Assembly: GCF_008039555.1 (NCBI RefSeq)
Contig: NZ_VDUW01000010.1
Location: forward strand, 38,901 to 102,900
Length of the DNA stretch: 64,000 bases
Reading direction: 5' to 3'
Origin: Cerasibacillus terrae
Lineage (GTDB): Bacteria; Bacillota; Bacilli; Bacillales; Amphibacillaceae
This document shows positions 46,543 to 55,833 of the stretch, in pieces. The translations under genes were made by a program, and so were the position numbers. The stretch's first letter is position 1; each line of letters starts with the position of its first letter. The notes under the pieces were generated by a model. That model was not told the origin of the DNA and searched no databases. It saw only the letters and a list, made by a program, of their open reading frames with translations.

Positions 46543-47458
46543 AAATGATAATCTCCCCTAACTTTGGAACATATAATTTATCCTTATTTATTTCACGACG
46601 TTGCCATTCCGTATACAATCGGTCCAATGCTTCTTTCGGTGTATCATCTGCTAACATAAATGCCCCATAATGTGTTGGAATCATGTACTTTGCCTCTGTA
46701 TCAATAAATGCTTGCACCGCTTCTTCTGGACTAACATGTTGCAAGTGCATAAACCACTCTGGTTCATAAGCACCAATTGGCATCAATGCATAATCAAGCT
46801 GAAAACGCGTTCCGATTTCTGAAAACCCTCTAAAATAGCCACTATCTCCTGAAAAATAAATAGATGGACTGTTTTTTCCTTCGATCACCCAACCACCCCA
46901 ATGAGAGGTATTCGTGTCGAATAGGGTACGCTTTGTCCAATGTTGTGCTGGAACAAAGGTAAATTCCAAACCTTTTGTTTTCCATGTCCCCCACCAATTA
47001 AATTCGGCAACATGTTGTATGCCCCTTCTCAAAAACCATTTCCCTAAACCAACTGGAACAAGATAAAGTGGATTACCAGGCAGTTTTTTTATTGTTCTGG
47101 CATGTAAGTGATCATAATGGCTATGTGAAATTAATACAATATCAATTGGAGGCATTTCATGAAGAGGTAAACCTGGTGGAGATAGTCGTTTATATGTAAA
47201 TAAATGATTTGCCCAAACAGGATCTGTAATGATATTTATCCCTTTTAATTGAATGAGAAATGTACAATGTCCAACCCATGTGATGGTTGGTTCGTTTCGA
47301 TTCTGATTTAAATAAGACATATTCGGTTGCTCTACATGTGGAACTTGAAAAGATAAATCCTTCTGTTTTTTCATCCGTTCTTTATACCATAATAAAAGGT
47401 TTTTCCACGAATTATTCATTTGAACTTGATTTAGATTTTGATAACGTGTTCGTTTCAT
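46523..47458 (-). CDS. MBL-fold metallo-hydrolase (NAPE-PLD/UlaG-like)
   Basis: A 311-residue metallo-beta-lactamase-fold protein. Metal-ligand motifs are HSHYDHLH (about residues 113-120), PAQHW near 176, GDSGYF near 207 and THYG near 271. The preceding WVGHCTFLIQLKGINIITDPVW is typical of the lipid-diesterase/NAPE-PLD-like branch. The substrate is unknown. It is a single gene; the Shine-Dalgarno is AAAGGG. Confidence 0.85.
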   Translation of the reverse strand: MKRTRYQNLNQVQMNNSWKNLLLWYKERMKKQKDLSFQVPHVEQPNMSYLNQNRNEPTITWVGHCTFLIQLKGINIITDPVWANHLFTYKRLSPPGLPLHEMPPIDIVLISHSHYDHLHARTIKKLPGNPLYLVPVGLGKWFLRRGIQHVAEFNWWGTWKTKGLEFTFVPAQHWTKRTLFDTNTSHWGGWVIEGKNSPSIYFSGDSGYFRGFSEIGTRFQLDYALMPIGAYEPEWFMHLQHVSPEEAVQAFIDTEAKYMIPTHYGAFMLADDTPKEALDRLYTEWQRREINKDKLYVPKLGEIIILRNKPK

Positions 47459-47595
47459 ATATGATCAATCCCTTTTTCATTCAGCATTTCAAATAGTAAA
47501 GAGAATGTTTTCTCTTTATTATAATTCAGATTACCCATAAACGGCCATTTTTATTTTACAACTTCACCAGAAAACAGCAGTTATTGTGGAATAAT

Positions 47596-47645
47596 AAAGT
47601 TAATGCAGGCTGAAGGATATTTCTCGACAGCCTGCATTAATTTTA
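47596..47645 (-). terminator. Terminator of tag
   Basis: TTAATGCAGGCTG (47600-47612) pairs perfectly with CAGCCTGCATTAA (47628-47640). Its minus-strand tail is AACTTTATTATT. Confidence 0.75.
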
Positions 47646-48212
47646 TTTCTGATGATTATGTAAAAAGCAATCACTTGTATGATCATTAACCATCCCTGTC
47701 GCCTGCATAAAAGCATAACAAATAACAGGGCCAACAAAGGAAAAGCCACGTTTTTTCAAATCTTTACTCATTGCAATGGACTGTTCTGATTGATTCGGAA
47801 CTTCCTCATCATCTTTCCATTGATTGATAATCGGCTTACCGTCAACGAATTTCCATATATACGCACTGAAAGTCCCATAATGTTCACGGATTTGTAATAC
47901 TGCTTTTGCATTTTTAATAACCGATTCAATCTTCCTTCGATTACGGATAATTCCTTCATTCTTAACCAATCGTTCTACATCTGATGCATCGTACTGGCTA
48001 ATTTTTTCAACCTGAAAAGAATTGAAAGCTTCCTGATAATTTTCTCGGCGCCGTAAGATTGTTATCCAACTCAAACCAGCTTGTGCACCTTCTAAACAGA
48101 GCATTTCAAATAATTTTCGGTCATCATATACCGGTCTTCCCCATTCTTTGTCATGATATTCTATATAAATCGGATCATCAGTTACCCAAGAACAGCGCTG
48201 CTTACTATCCAT
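47643..48212 (-). CDS. tag: DNA-3-methyladenine glycosylase I (Tag)
   Basis: A 189-residue base-excision enzyme removing 3-methyladenine. It shows RCSWVTDDPIYIEYHDKEWGRP at the N-terminus, LFEMLCLEGAQAGLSWITILRRRENYQEAF, GFSFVGPVICYAFMQATGMVNDH, and the zinc ligands Cys near 5 plus His/Cys near the C-terminus (HTSDCFLH). The ATG at 48212 overlaps the end of the sulfurtransferase gene by 8 bases, with AAAGGA 8 bases upstream. Confidence 0.93.
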   Translation of the reverse strand: MDSKQRCSWVTDDPIYIEYHDKEWGRPVYDDRKLFEMLCLEGAQAGLSWITILRRRENYQEAFNSFQVEKISQYDASDVERLVKNEGIIRNRRKIESVIKNAKAVLQIREHYGTFSAYIWKFVDGKPIINQWKDDEEVPNQSEQSIAMSKDLKKRGFSFVGPVICYAFMQATGMVNDHTSDCFLHNHQK

Positions 48213-49053
48213 CGTTTTCATCCTTTGTTTGAACTGGATTATCATCATAGGAAATCCAGTCACTATATCCACCTGGATATAAGGTAATGTTATTAAACCC
48301 AGCTAACTTTAAAGCCAATATATTTGGACAAGCAGAAACTCCAGACCCACAAGAAACGATAATTTCCTTCTCTTTTGGTAAAGTCGCAAAGTGATCCTTT
48401 AATTCTTCTGCAGTTTTCCAAGTACCTTCTGTTGAAAAAACATCTTTCCAAAAATAATTCTTTGCTCCTGGGATATGGCCTGCTTTATGATAACGTGGTT
48501 CTATCTTCCCTAAATATCGTTCCCTTGCTCGTGAATCAATTAAAATCGCTTCGTCTTTCCTGATTTTTTCTTTCATTCGTTCTATAGACACAATAGGAGC
48601 GAAAGCTTGTTTTGCTATATATTCTTTTGTTAATGGTTGTGGAATTTCTGTTTCTAGAGAATAGCCTGCATTCACCCATGCTTCAAGACCGCCATCTAAC
48701 ATAAATACCTTCTCATGACCAATCGCATCTAACATCCACCACAACCTCGAAGCAAACATATCGTTGCTTTGATCATAAATCACTACCGTTGTTTTTGTAT
48801 CCACACCTATTTTTCCTAATGTCTTCGTGAATTTTTCTATGTTTGGTAATGGATGTGCCCCACCATGTTGTTGGATTGTTCCTGATAAATCTTCGTCCAT
48901 ATCTAAAAGTACTGCCCCCGGAAGATGACCATTATGATACGCTTTTTCTCCATATGCTGGATCTGATAAATCGAAACGTACATCAATAAGAACAATCTGT
49001 TCATCTTTTTCCAACATTTGTTTTAATTCTTCTACCTTAATAATAGTTTTCAT
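48205..49053 (-). CDS. Two-domain sulfurtransferase (rhodanese / 3-mercaptopyruvate type)
   Basis: A 282-residue tandem rhodanese protein. The N-terminal domain (about 1-130) is structural, with the active site replaced (VVIYDQSNDMFASR). The C-terminal domain (about 150-280) has the active Cys in IIVSCGSGVSACP. The CGSGVSA-type loop is nearer to mercaptopyruvate sulfurtransferases than to classical rhodaneses. The ATG at 49053 is preceded by GGGGGA. It is coupled to tag by overlap. Confidence 0.87.
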   Translation of the reverse strand: MKTIIKVEELKQMLEKDEQIVLIDVRFDLSDPAYGEKAYHNGHLPGAVLLDMDEDLSGTIQQHGGAHPLPNIEKFTKTLGKIGVDTKTTVVIYDQSNDMFASRLWWMLDAIGHEKVFMLDGGLEAWVNAGYSLETEIPQPLTKEYIAKQAFAPIVSIERMKEKIRKDEAILIDSRARERYLGKIEPRYHKAGHIPGAKNYFWKDVFSTEGTWKTAEELKDHFATLPKEKEIIVSCGSGVSACPNILALKLAGFNNITLYPGGYSDWISYDDNPVQTKDENDG

Positions 49054-49742
49054 CTTAATCCCCCATTCCTTTAATATCATTTTGCCATAGATTCATATCA
49101 ATATAAACTTATCCTTATAACCTGTAACTAAACTCGCTAAAAATTACGATAAGTCTTATATTCGTGACTATTTTATGAGACATTGAGGTACACGGTAACG
49201 ATTAGCCCTTATTCATGACCAATTTATGAGATATTGCGATACACGGTAACGATTAGCCCTTATTCGTGACCAGTTTATGAGATATTGCGATACACGGTAA
49301 CGATTAGCTCTTATTCGTGACCAGTTTATGAGATATTGCGATACACGGTAACGATTAGCTCTTATTCGTGACCAGTTTATGAGATATTGCGATGCACGGT
49401 AACGATTAGCTCTTATTCGTGACCAGTTTATGAGATATTGCGATACACGGTAACGATTAGCTCTTATTCATGACCAATTTATGAGATATTGCGGTACACA
49501 GTAACGATTAGCCCTTATTCGTGACATCTTTTCGTATATTCCTAATTTATAGGTACAATTAGTCATTAATCATGACCACTTTCCGCAACTTCCTTATTTT
49601 TAGTCACGATTACATATGAAATGTCTTTTTACATGTAGAGCATATCTACATTATTTAAAGGAATAATGATAAAATAAAGGGTATAAATAATTCATTCATA
49701 TAGATTCAATATATTCGATAAAAAATAGATAAGGAGATGAAT
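49054..49742. other. Intergenic region between the sulfurtransferase gene and pepT, occupied by a tandem array
   Basis: These 689 bases hold no credible gene. The centre is the 51-bp tandem array (49164-49571), and the flanks must carry the two divergent promoters. A conspicuous TAAGGAG just before pepT is its ribosome site. Confidence 0.7.
49164..49571. repeat. Tandem repeat, 7 x 51 bp plus a diverged tail
   Basis: The anchor (G/A)TGAC occurs at 49164, 49215, 49266, 49317, 49368, 49419, 49470 and 49521, always 51 bases apart. The four central units are almost identical. Across unit borders GGTAACGA pairs with TCGTGACC around an 11-base loop, giving one hairpin per unit. Stops occur in every plus frame. 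Spacers are absent. Confidence 0.95.
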
Positions 49743-50978
49743 ATGGTGAAAGATATTTTAATAAAACGTCTAACTACATATGCCAAAATTGATACACAAT
49801 CAAATGAAGATAGTCAAACAACCCCTTCTACCCCTGGACAATGGGATCTACTACATGTTCTTGAAAAGGAATTAAAAGAAATTGGAATGGAAGAGGTATC
49901 TATTGATGAAAATGGGTATTTAATGGCAACCCTTCCCGCCAATACAGATAAGGACATTCCAACGATTGGATTTTTAGCCCATGTGGATACCGCAACAGAT
50001 TTTACAGGAAAAAATGTCAATCCTCAAATCGTAAAAAATTATAATGGAAATGATATAACACTTAATCAAGAAAAACAAATCGTTCTGTCTCCAAAAGATT
50101 TCCCAGAACTATCTAATTACAAAGGACACACACTAATTACAACCGATGGTACGACATTACTGGGAGCGGATGATAAAGCCGGAGTAACAGAAATTATGAC
50201 AGCAATGGAATATTTGATCCATCATCCGGAAATACCACATGGGAAAATTAGAGTTGCCTTTACTCCTGATGAAGAAATTGGACGTGGTCCGAAAAAATTT
50301 GATGTCAAACGATTTAATGCAGACTTCGCTTATACAATCGATGGTGGACCACTTGGAGAATTACAATATGAGAGCTTTAATGCAGCTGCAGCGAAAGTTA
50401 CTTTTAAAGGGAATAGTGTTCATCCAGGAACAGCGAAAGACAAAATGGTTAACGCTGGAAAAATGGCTGCACAGTTTATCGGAAAAGCTCCTAAACAAGA
50501 AGCACCAGAACACACAGATGGATATAAAGGTTTTTATCATCTCATTTCTGTTCAAGGGGATGTAGAAAAGGCAGAAGTGTATTATATCATTCGCGATTTT
50601 GACAAAGACGCTTTTGCAAAACGAAAAGAAACCATTCAACAATTTGTAGGCGAAATGCAAGAAAAATATGGAGAATCTAATGTCGTATTAGAGATGCACG
50701 ACCAATATTATAATATGCGTGAAAAAATTGAACCTGTAAAGGAAATTGTTGATATTGCAGAAAAAGTAATGAGAGACCTAAACATCGACCCAATTATTGA
50801 ACCAATCCGTGGCGGAACAGATGGTTCACAATTATCTTATATGGGACTACCTACTCCTAATATTTTTACAGGTGGAGAAAACTTCCATGGAAAATATGAA
50901 TATATTTCTGTAAATAATATGGAAAAGGCTGTTCAAGTCATTGTATCTATTTGCCAACGATTTGCTGAAAGAGTATAA
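49743..50978 (+). CDS. pepT: Peptidase T (tripeptide aminopeptidase)
   Basis: A 411-residue M20B zinc aminopeptidase acting on tripeptides. Metal and catalytic motifs are [12 protein letters not shown] (His about 77), [15 protein letters not shown] (Asp about 140), [16 protein letters not shown] (Glu pair about 174) and the late [34 protein letters not shown] chose the ATG at 49743 with AAGGAG 6 bases upstream; an ATG at 49737 lies inside the site. The next gene starts 81 bases later without a strong terminator. Confidence 0.95.
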   Translation: MVKDILIKRLTTYAKIDTQSNEDSQTTPSTPGQWDLLHVLEKELKEIGMEEVSIDENGYLMATLPANTDKDIPTIGFLAHVDTATDFTGKNVNPQIVKNYNGNDITLNQEKQIVLSPKDFPELSNYKGHTLITTDGTTLLGADDKAGVTEIMTAMEYLIHHPEIPHGKIRVAFTPDEEIGRGPKKFDVKRFNADFAYTIDGGPLGELQYESFNAAAAKVTFKGNSVHPGTAKDKMVNAGKMAAQFIGKAPKQEAPEHTDGYKGFYHLISVQGDVEKAEVYYIIRDFDKDAFAKRKETIQQFVGEMQEKYGESNVVLEMHDQYYNMREKIEPVKEIVDIAEKVMRDLNIDPIIEPIRGGTDGSQLSYMGLPTPNIFTGGENFHGKYEYISVNNMEKAVQVIVSICQRFAERV

Positions 50979-51059
50979 TGTTTTGCCGAAAAGATGGAAT
51001 GTTCTTAGCCTTTTCGATAAAAATATATTGTTTTTTAAAGTATTTAGGGAGAGACAATC

Positions 51060-52103
51060 ATGTTTTCACATAAAAAAAGATTATTTATTTTCATTATGAT
51101 TATTTTACTTTCAAACACTGCTTGCCAAGATAAAGACTCTATCCAACCGGATGAAGTAGATCAATCAAACGAAACGACAAATAAAAGTGATACAACAAAA
51201 GCAAGTACAAAGCCGACGGAAAATGAATTGCCTGATAAAACCTTGCAAAAGGGAAGTCAAGGGGAAGAAGTGATTGCATTACAAAACATCCTCAACAATA
51301 TTGGTTATTCTATCACTGCATCTGGAACATATGATAAAGATACAACTTGGGCAGTAACCGATTTTCAAATGCAACAGGAAGATTTATTTGTTACAGGTGC
51401 CTATGAAGAAAAAACAAAGCGTGCATTAGAAGAAGTATTAGCAGATAACATAGATATCACACCAGGTGAAGATATTCCATATACAGAAAAAGAAGAACAG
51501 ACGGAAGATCACTCTACTATTACATCTAATCCATATGACATGCTCGTTTTAGTTAATAAAGAACATGCATTACCAGCAGATTTCATCCCTGAAGATCTTG
51601 TTATTCCTGATGTTCCATTTCCATTCACAGAAGATTTACCTAAAAAGATGATGCGTAAACCAGCGGCGATTGCAATGGAAGAAATGTTTCAAGCAGCAGA
51701 AAATGAGGGGCTAGAACTATTTGCCCAATCTGGCTATCGTTCCTATGAAAGACAAGAAGCATTATTTACTTCTTATATAGAACGTGACGGGGAAGAGGCT
51801 GCAAATAAGTATAGTGCAAAACCCGGGGAAAGTGAACATCAGAGTGGGTTAACAATGGATGTTACTAGTCCGGCTGTTGAATTTCTATTAAATGAAAGCT
51901 TTGGTGATACAGAGGAAGGTAAATGGCTGGAAGAAAACTGTAGTACATATGGCTTTATTATCCGTTATCCGAAGGGAAAAGAAAATATCACGAAATACCA
52001 ATATGAACCATGGCATATTCGTTATGTTGGAAAAATAGCTGCAAAAGAAATTATGAACAATGACATCACATTGGAAGAGTATTTAGCCACGTTAAAACAA
52101 TAG
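51060..52103 (+). CDS. D-alanyl-D-alanine carboxypeptidase, VanY/LdcB type, with peptidoglycan-binding domain
   Basis: A 347-residue exported protein. The signal peptide ends in SNTAC (Cys about residue 22), so it is a probable lipoprotein. A Ser/Thr/Lys linker leads into a PG_binding_1 domain (about 62-120, GSQGEEVIALQNILNNIGY), then a VanY M15B domain (about 170-345) with QSGYRSYERQ, the zinc motif SEHQSGLTMDV and EPWHIRYVG. It trims peptidoglycan stem peptides. GGGAGAG is upstream of the ATG. A strong terminator follows. Confidence 0.9.
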   Translation: MFSHKKRLFIFIMIILLSNTACQDKDSIQPDEVDQSNETTNKSDTTKASTKPTENELPDKTLQKGSQGEEVIALQNILNNIGYSITASGTYDKDTTWAVTDFQMQQEDLFVTGAYEEKTKRALEEVLADNIDITPGEDIPYTEKEEQTEDHSTITSNPYDMLVLVNKEHALPADFIPEDLVIPDVPFPFTEDLPKKMMRKPAAIAMEEMFQAAENEGLELFAQSGYRSYERQEALFTSYIERDGEEAANKYSAKPGESEHQSGLTMDVTSPAVEFLLNESFGDTEEGKWLEENCSTYGFIIRYPKGKENITKYQYEPWHIRYVGKIAAKEIMNNDITLEEYLATLKQ

Positions 52104-52122
52104 TTATTTTCTAGTATAAATA

Positions 52123-52170
52123 GTAAAGGCGAAGAATCCTTAGGTTTAGGATTCTTCGCCTTTTTTCCTT
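52123..52170 (+). terminator. Terminator of the VanY-type gene
   Basis: AAAGGCGAAGAATCCT and AGGATTCTTCGCCTTTTTT form a perfect stem with a short loop and six T. Confidence 0.88.
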
Positions 52171-52557
52171 TTAAGAACAGGTAGATGTTGCAACTCGTTT
52201 AGTCATTACTTCCCTTTCAGCCACACAGTAAAACCCAATAACCTGAAAACCATATTTACGTAATTCACGAATACTAACATTGCGTGAGATACGATCCGAA
52301 GCAATGATGGCTACTTGTTTTGTTGGAATATCGCGATAATTTCTACCTAAATAAGGAATCGGCATATGAAGAACAGAGGCATCCTTTGTATAATATACTT
52401 CATTATATTCCCTTACATCAATAAGGGTAATTTCTTCGGATAGAAGCATTTTATCTAATTTCTTAATTCCGTATACAGGAACATACCGTTTATAAATCAT
52501 TCGTAAAGCAATCGCTAATAACACTAAAAATGCAAATGCATATATTTTCATTCTCAT
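52171..52557 (-). CDS. Membrane-anchored rhodanese-like protein lacking the active-site Cys
   Basis: A 128-residue protein with one N-terminal transmembrane helix (about residues 4-20) and a single rhodanese-like domain, recognisable in EEITLIDVREYNEVYYTKDASVLHMPIPYLGRNYRDIP. The position of the catalytic Cys (usually VYCxSGxRS) reads IIASDRISRNVS, so it cannot act as a classical rhodanese. The only Cys are in GFYCVAE and at the C-terminus. AAGGGAG precedes the chosen ATG at 52557. The role is unknown. Confidence 0.7.
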   Translation of the reverse strand: MRMKIYAFAFLVLLAIALRMIYKRYVPVYGIKKLDKMLLSEEITLIDVREYNEVYYTKDASVLHMPIPYLGRNYRDIPTKQVAIIASDRISRNVSIRELRKYGFQVIGFYCVAEREVMTKRVATSTCS

Positions 52558-52674
52558 ATAACTCCCTTTTGTAAAAAAACTGACATGCATGGGTATGATA
52601 TATGATAATAGATTCAAACGTCAACTGATTTGTTTCGAATATTACTGGAGGATATACAAGGCTGTTGGATAGGA

Positions 52675-53226
52675 TTAGAAGATTTGTTTCATTTTGTTTA
52701 ATTGCTTGACAGGTTCATGTAATACTTCATCTATTTTTATATCTAAGACACGAATTCGCTCTAGTGCAATGGTATCATCTATTTGTTTATAATGATGATT
52801 GCCTCCCACTTCTTCATCCGCTTCATCGGCAAGTGTTACGACTTGTTGTAATGGATTTAAATGTAAGTAGCCATCTGGCAAATAGGAATCAGTATGAAGT
52901 AAAATTGCTATCGCAATCTCCTTTGCATGTCGAGGTTCTTCACCAATTTCAATTAATAACTTATGCGCTCGATTTGCACCTTTAATGGCATGAATATCAT
53001 TTTCCTTATACAAATTATAATCCCATTGTCCATTTTTATACCATGTATAATGTCCTACATCATGAAGCAGTGCAGCCTTCGTAGCAAGATCTGGATTTAC
53101 TTTAAAACGCTTCGATATTAAGTAAGCATTTTCTGCAACTTGAATAGCATGCGCTATCCCCGAGCGTCGTAAATATTTCTGTGTTGTTGGATGTGTAAAC
53201 ACGTCTTCCAATGTAACGGTTCGCAT
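52675..53226 (-). CDS. HD-domain phosphohydrolase
   Basis: A 183-residue metal-dependent HD protein. HAIQVAENAYLI gives the first His (about 26), ALLHDVGHYTWY the His-Asp pair (about 54-55), and further His/Asp lie in HAIKGANRAHKL and LLHTDSY. The substrate is not known; relatives act on nucleotides. AAAGGGGG is upstream of the ATG. Probably monocistronic. Confidence 0.82.
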   Translation of the reverse strand: MRTVTLEDVFTHPTTQKYLRRSGIAHAIQVAENAYLISKRFKVNPDLATKAALLHDVGHYTWYKNGQWDYNLYKENDIHAIKGANRAHKLLIEIGEEPRHAKEIAIAILLHTDSYLPDGYLHLNPLQQVVTLADEADEEVGGNHHYKQIDDTIALERIRVLDIKIDEVLHEPVKQLNKMKQIF

Positions 53227-53599
53227 ATTATATCCCCCTTTCGCTTTTTACTTCCGCAACATTACAAAACTGTTATCAAGAGCGAATTTCCCTTCGTACA
53301 TACAGATTATAAATAAATCTTTGATTGAATATAGCATGTCATAACCTTAATTGCAACAATAATTCGATATTTTTTAAAAAGTTAAAACCCTGTTTACAAA
53401 TACAGTGAAACTTCAACCAGTGGGAGCCTTTTTTCTTTTCCCACTGGTTGTTAGTTGAACGAATCGGGCCTTTACTGGCTGTTGAACCTCCACTTATAAT
53501 TCTTCAGTATCTCGAATTTTGATGTGGAGGTCTTACGGCCAGTTAATCTGCGGTAATAGAAAAACGACCCAGTTCCTTTCAAAACAGGTCGCATTTCTT
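53227..53599. repeat. Gene-free region with the dispersed GTGAAACTTCA element (53405-53555)
   Basis: The element starts GTGAAACTTCAACCAGTGGG at 53407 and ends GGCCAGTTAATCTGCGG at about 53553. It contains a CCAGTGGGA/TCCCACTGG hairpin, a CCTCCAC/GTGGAGG stem and a GGCC-centred pair. Shorter relatives occur at about 61980 and, on the other strand, 30870. The rest is AT-rich with no gene visible. Confidence 0.7.
53559..53594 (-). terminator. Terminator of the DUF2269 gene
   Basis: CGACC (53565-53569) and GGTCG (53587-53591) close a longer imperfect stem that ends in TTTTTC on the minus strand. Confidence 0.6.
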
Positions 53600-54052
53600 T
53601 TAAAATGGTTTTATAATCATCAATATAATGACAAGTAAAAATATACCATTTTCAATTCGCTCGTAGAAAAATAACCGTTTAGCAAGCTCATAATACGTAT
53701 CGGGTATTTCTTCTGTTGGATGTTCCTTTAACAATTCCTTAATTGGTCTTGATTTGGGCGAAAGTACAATCGGCCCAATAGCTAAGGCAAGTAAATATAG
53801 GATTAAACTCACGACAAACCAGCCAGTTGTAAATAAAGATGGTCGTAATATCCCCATCCCAAGCCCTGTTAATAATAATAAAGTTCCACCAATCATTACA
53901 AATATATGAATTCGATTTCTAATAAAATAGGCATGGCGAAGCTCAGTCATGTTTTTTGCATTTTTGACAATCGGGATCATAGCAAATCCTGGACCTAATC
54001 CTAGAATTGCAGAAATGATGTGGATAAATAATAAAAAGCTGTAAAAACTCAT
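53600..54052 (-). CDS. DUF2269 membrane protein
   Basis: A 150-residue protein with four helices. FIHIISAILGLGPGFAMIPIVKNA (residues 9-32) and HIFVMIGGTLLLLTGLGMGI carry the family's His and Gly pattern. It is an integral membrane protein of unknown function. AAGGGGAG lies upstream of the ATG. Confidence 0.78.
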   Translation of the reverse strand: MSFYSFLLFIHIISAILGLGPGFAMIPIVKNAKNMTELRHAYFIRNRIHIFVMIGGTLLLLTGLGMGILRPSLFTTGWFVVSLILYLLALAIGPIVLSPKSRPIKELLKEHPTEEIPDTYYELAKRLFFYERIENGIFLLVIILMIIKPF

Positions 54053-54159
54053 ATAAATTCTCCCCTTGGTGGACAGTCCTTAACGTATTCCTTTTCTATC
54101 TCTATTTTAAAGAAACATCTCTTCATATGCTATGAAATAAATCACTTACAAATGAAATA

Positions 54160-54194
54160 AAAAACCAAAACGCCGCTAGTAATTCAGCGACGAT
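54160..54194 (-). terminator. Terminator of the cupin gene
   Basis: CGCCGCT and AGCGACG (54171-54177 with 54186-54192) form a short stem with a T-rich minus-strand tail, 12 bases past the cupin stop. Confidence 0.65.
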
Positions 54195-54203
54195 TTCTGT
54201 TCA

Positions 54204-54524
54204 TTAGCATTTAACTACATATAAGGATACATCCGTAATTGCCTTTAGTGCATGTAATTCATCTGGTTCCATATATAAAATACGTTCTTGGTTTACTTCC
54301 ACTTCTTCACCATTTACCGTGAATTCAACTTCACCTTGTGCAACAAATATAAATACATGTTTTGGGGAGCGATGCTCTTTAATGACTTCTCCCGCTTTTA
54401 ATTTAATCTGTACAATTTCCTTATCATGTTGGCTAAACAACTTTTTTGCTTGAATTAGTTTTTCAAACGTGTGACTGACAGAAATCATTTCCATTTTATT
54501 CACAACCCTCATCCAGATTTTCAT
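54204..54524 (-). CDS. Small cupin-domain protein
   Basis: A 106-residue single cupin barrel: GEVIKEHRSPKHVFIFVAQGEVEFTVNGEEVEV (about residues 46-78) and RILYMEPDELHAL (about 82-94). The usual His-rich metal site is partly kept (His in EHRSPKH, DELHAL). The function is unknown. The ATG at 54524 has GGGAG 4 bases upstream; ATGs at 54512 and 54494 are possible starts. Confidence 0.75.
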   Translation of the reverse strand: MKIWMRVVNKMEMISVSHTFEKLIQAKKLFSQHDKEIVQIKLKAGEVIKEHRSPKHVFIFVAQGEVEFTVNGEEVEVNQERILYMEPDELHALKAITDVSLYVVKC

Positions 54525-54587
54525 ACGTCTCCCTATTACTTATACCATAAGCAATACACTTTTCAAGGAATCATCCTTTTATCCTAT

Positions 54588-55625
54588 CTATTCATACATG
54601 ATCTTCATATCCCCTGACTGAATCCAATCCTTTTTCCGGAACCATTCAGAAAGTATCCAGCTGATAATTGCTGGTGCGATAATATGTAAACCAATAATAA
54701 TCCAGAAAACATCGAGAGAAAAACCCATTGATTCAAATGTCATAATCTGACCGACCAATCCACTTGTACCCATCCCAGCTCCAGATGGATTATTAGTTAA
54801 TTCGAATATAACAGTGGAAAATGGTGCTAAAACAGCACCCGCGATTGTTGGTGGGATAAGAATAATCGGCTTTTTAAGGATATTGGCTACTTGTAACATG
54901 GATGTTCCTAAACCTTGAGCAACTAAGCCACCGATTCCATTTTCCCGATAACTGGAAACAGCAAATCCAATCATTTGGGCAGAACAACCGATAGTAGCAG
55001 CACCCGCAGCAAGTCCGTCTAATCCAAGCATAAGTGCGATCGCCACACTTGAAATAGGAGCAGTCAAAGCCCACCCCATCAACACAGCAACAAGAATTCC
55101 CATGATAAATGGTTGTTGTTCTGTTGACCAATTAATGACACTCCCAAAACCCGTCATAAAAGTATTAATTGGTTTTCCAATAATTGTCCCTGTGAAAAAG
55201 CCAATAAAAATAGTAACAAATGGGGTGATAATAATGTCAACCCGTGTTGTTTGATAGACCATTTTTCCAAATTCCGTAGCAAATAAGGCGGCAACATAAC
55301 TTCCCGCAGGACCACCTAGTTCTGCTCCAAAAGCTCCTGCAAATAAAGTGGAGAATAAAACAAGTGGTGGTGCTTTTAATCCGTAGGCAATAGCAACTCC
55401 AATCGCTCCACCCATTATTTTATTATCCATGGCAAAGGCACCCATCTCAATAAAATAGGTTCCAATGGTCTGAATATCCAAAGCAACCAATTGTTCTCCA
55501 AGTGTTTTAATAATTAATCCGATAATAAGGGAGGAAAACAATCCTAATGCCATATAACTTAATGCTGTGATGAGATATTCCTTTGCAGACAAAGAGACCC
55601 CTTTTTTCTTTAGAAATTCTTTCAT
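54588..55625 (-). CDS. Orphan PTS EIIC-type membrane protein (PTS_EIIC_2 family)
   Basis: A 345-residue protein with about nine hydrophobic segments rich in Gly/Ala. Segments such as KIMGGAIGVAIAYGLKAPPLVLFS and GPAGSYVAALFATEFGKMVY fit the PTS_EIIC_2 family as I know it. No EIIA or EIIB gene lies nearby, so it may be a transporter not driven by PTS. The ATG at 55625 is chosen, 10 bases after GGAGG. The substrate is unknown. Confidence 0.72.
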   Translation of the reverse strand: MKEFLKKKGVSLSAKEYLITALSYMALGLFSSLIIGLIIKTLGEQLVALDIQTIGTYFIEMGAFAMDNKIMGGAIGVAIAYGLKAPPLVLFSTLFAGAFGAELGGPAGSYVAALFATEFGKMVYQTTRVDIIITPFVTIFIGFFTGTIIGKPINTFMTGFGSVINWSTEQQPFIMGILVAVLMGWALTAPISSVAIALMLGLDGLAAGAATIGCSAQMIGFAVSSYRENGIGGLVAQGLGTSMLQVANILKKPIILIPPTIAGAVLAPFSTVIFELTNNPSGAGMGTSGLVGQIMTFESMGFSLDVFWIIIGLHIIAPAIISWILSEWFRKKDWIQSGDMKIMYE

Positions 55626-55833
55626 ATTATCCACTCCTCCATTGTGAAGTTTTTCACATATATACCATGAAATTATTAGAACTATTTATAGTTATAGGTG
55701 AATTTGTTTAAAAAATCAAGAAATTTCCAATGACTAGATAATTGTTTCGTTTTGAAATAAGGGGATTTTCAAATCATAATGTATGATACTCCCCAACAGA
55801 CATCCCCTCTGTAAACCCACCGAGTTAGTAATT

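Noticed and set aside
49200..49520. Repeat protein of 17 residues per unit on the minus strand
   Set aside because: One minus frame is open through the central units because 51 is a multiple of three. The variant units with CATGACC create in-frame stops, and no start or ribosome site exists.
49164..49571. CRISPR array
   Set aside because: The units are contiguous 51-bp copies with no variable spacers, and no cas genes are nearby.
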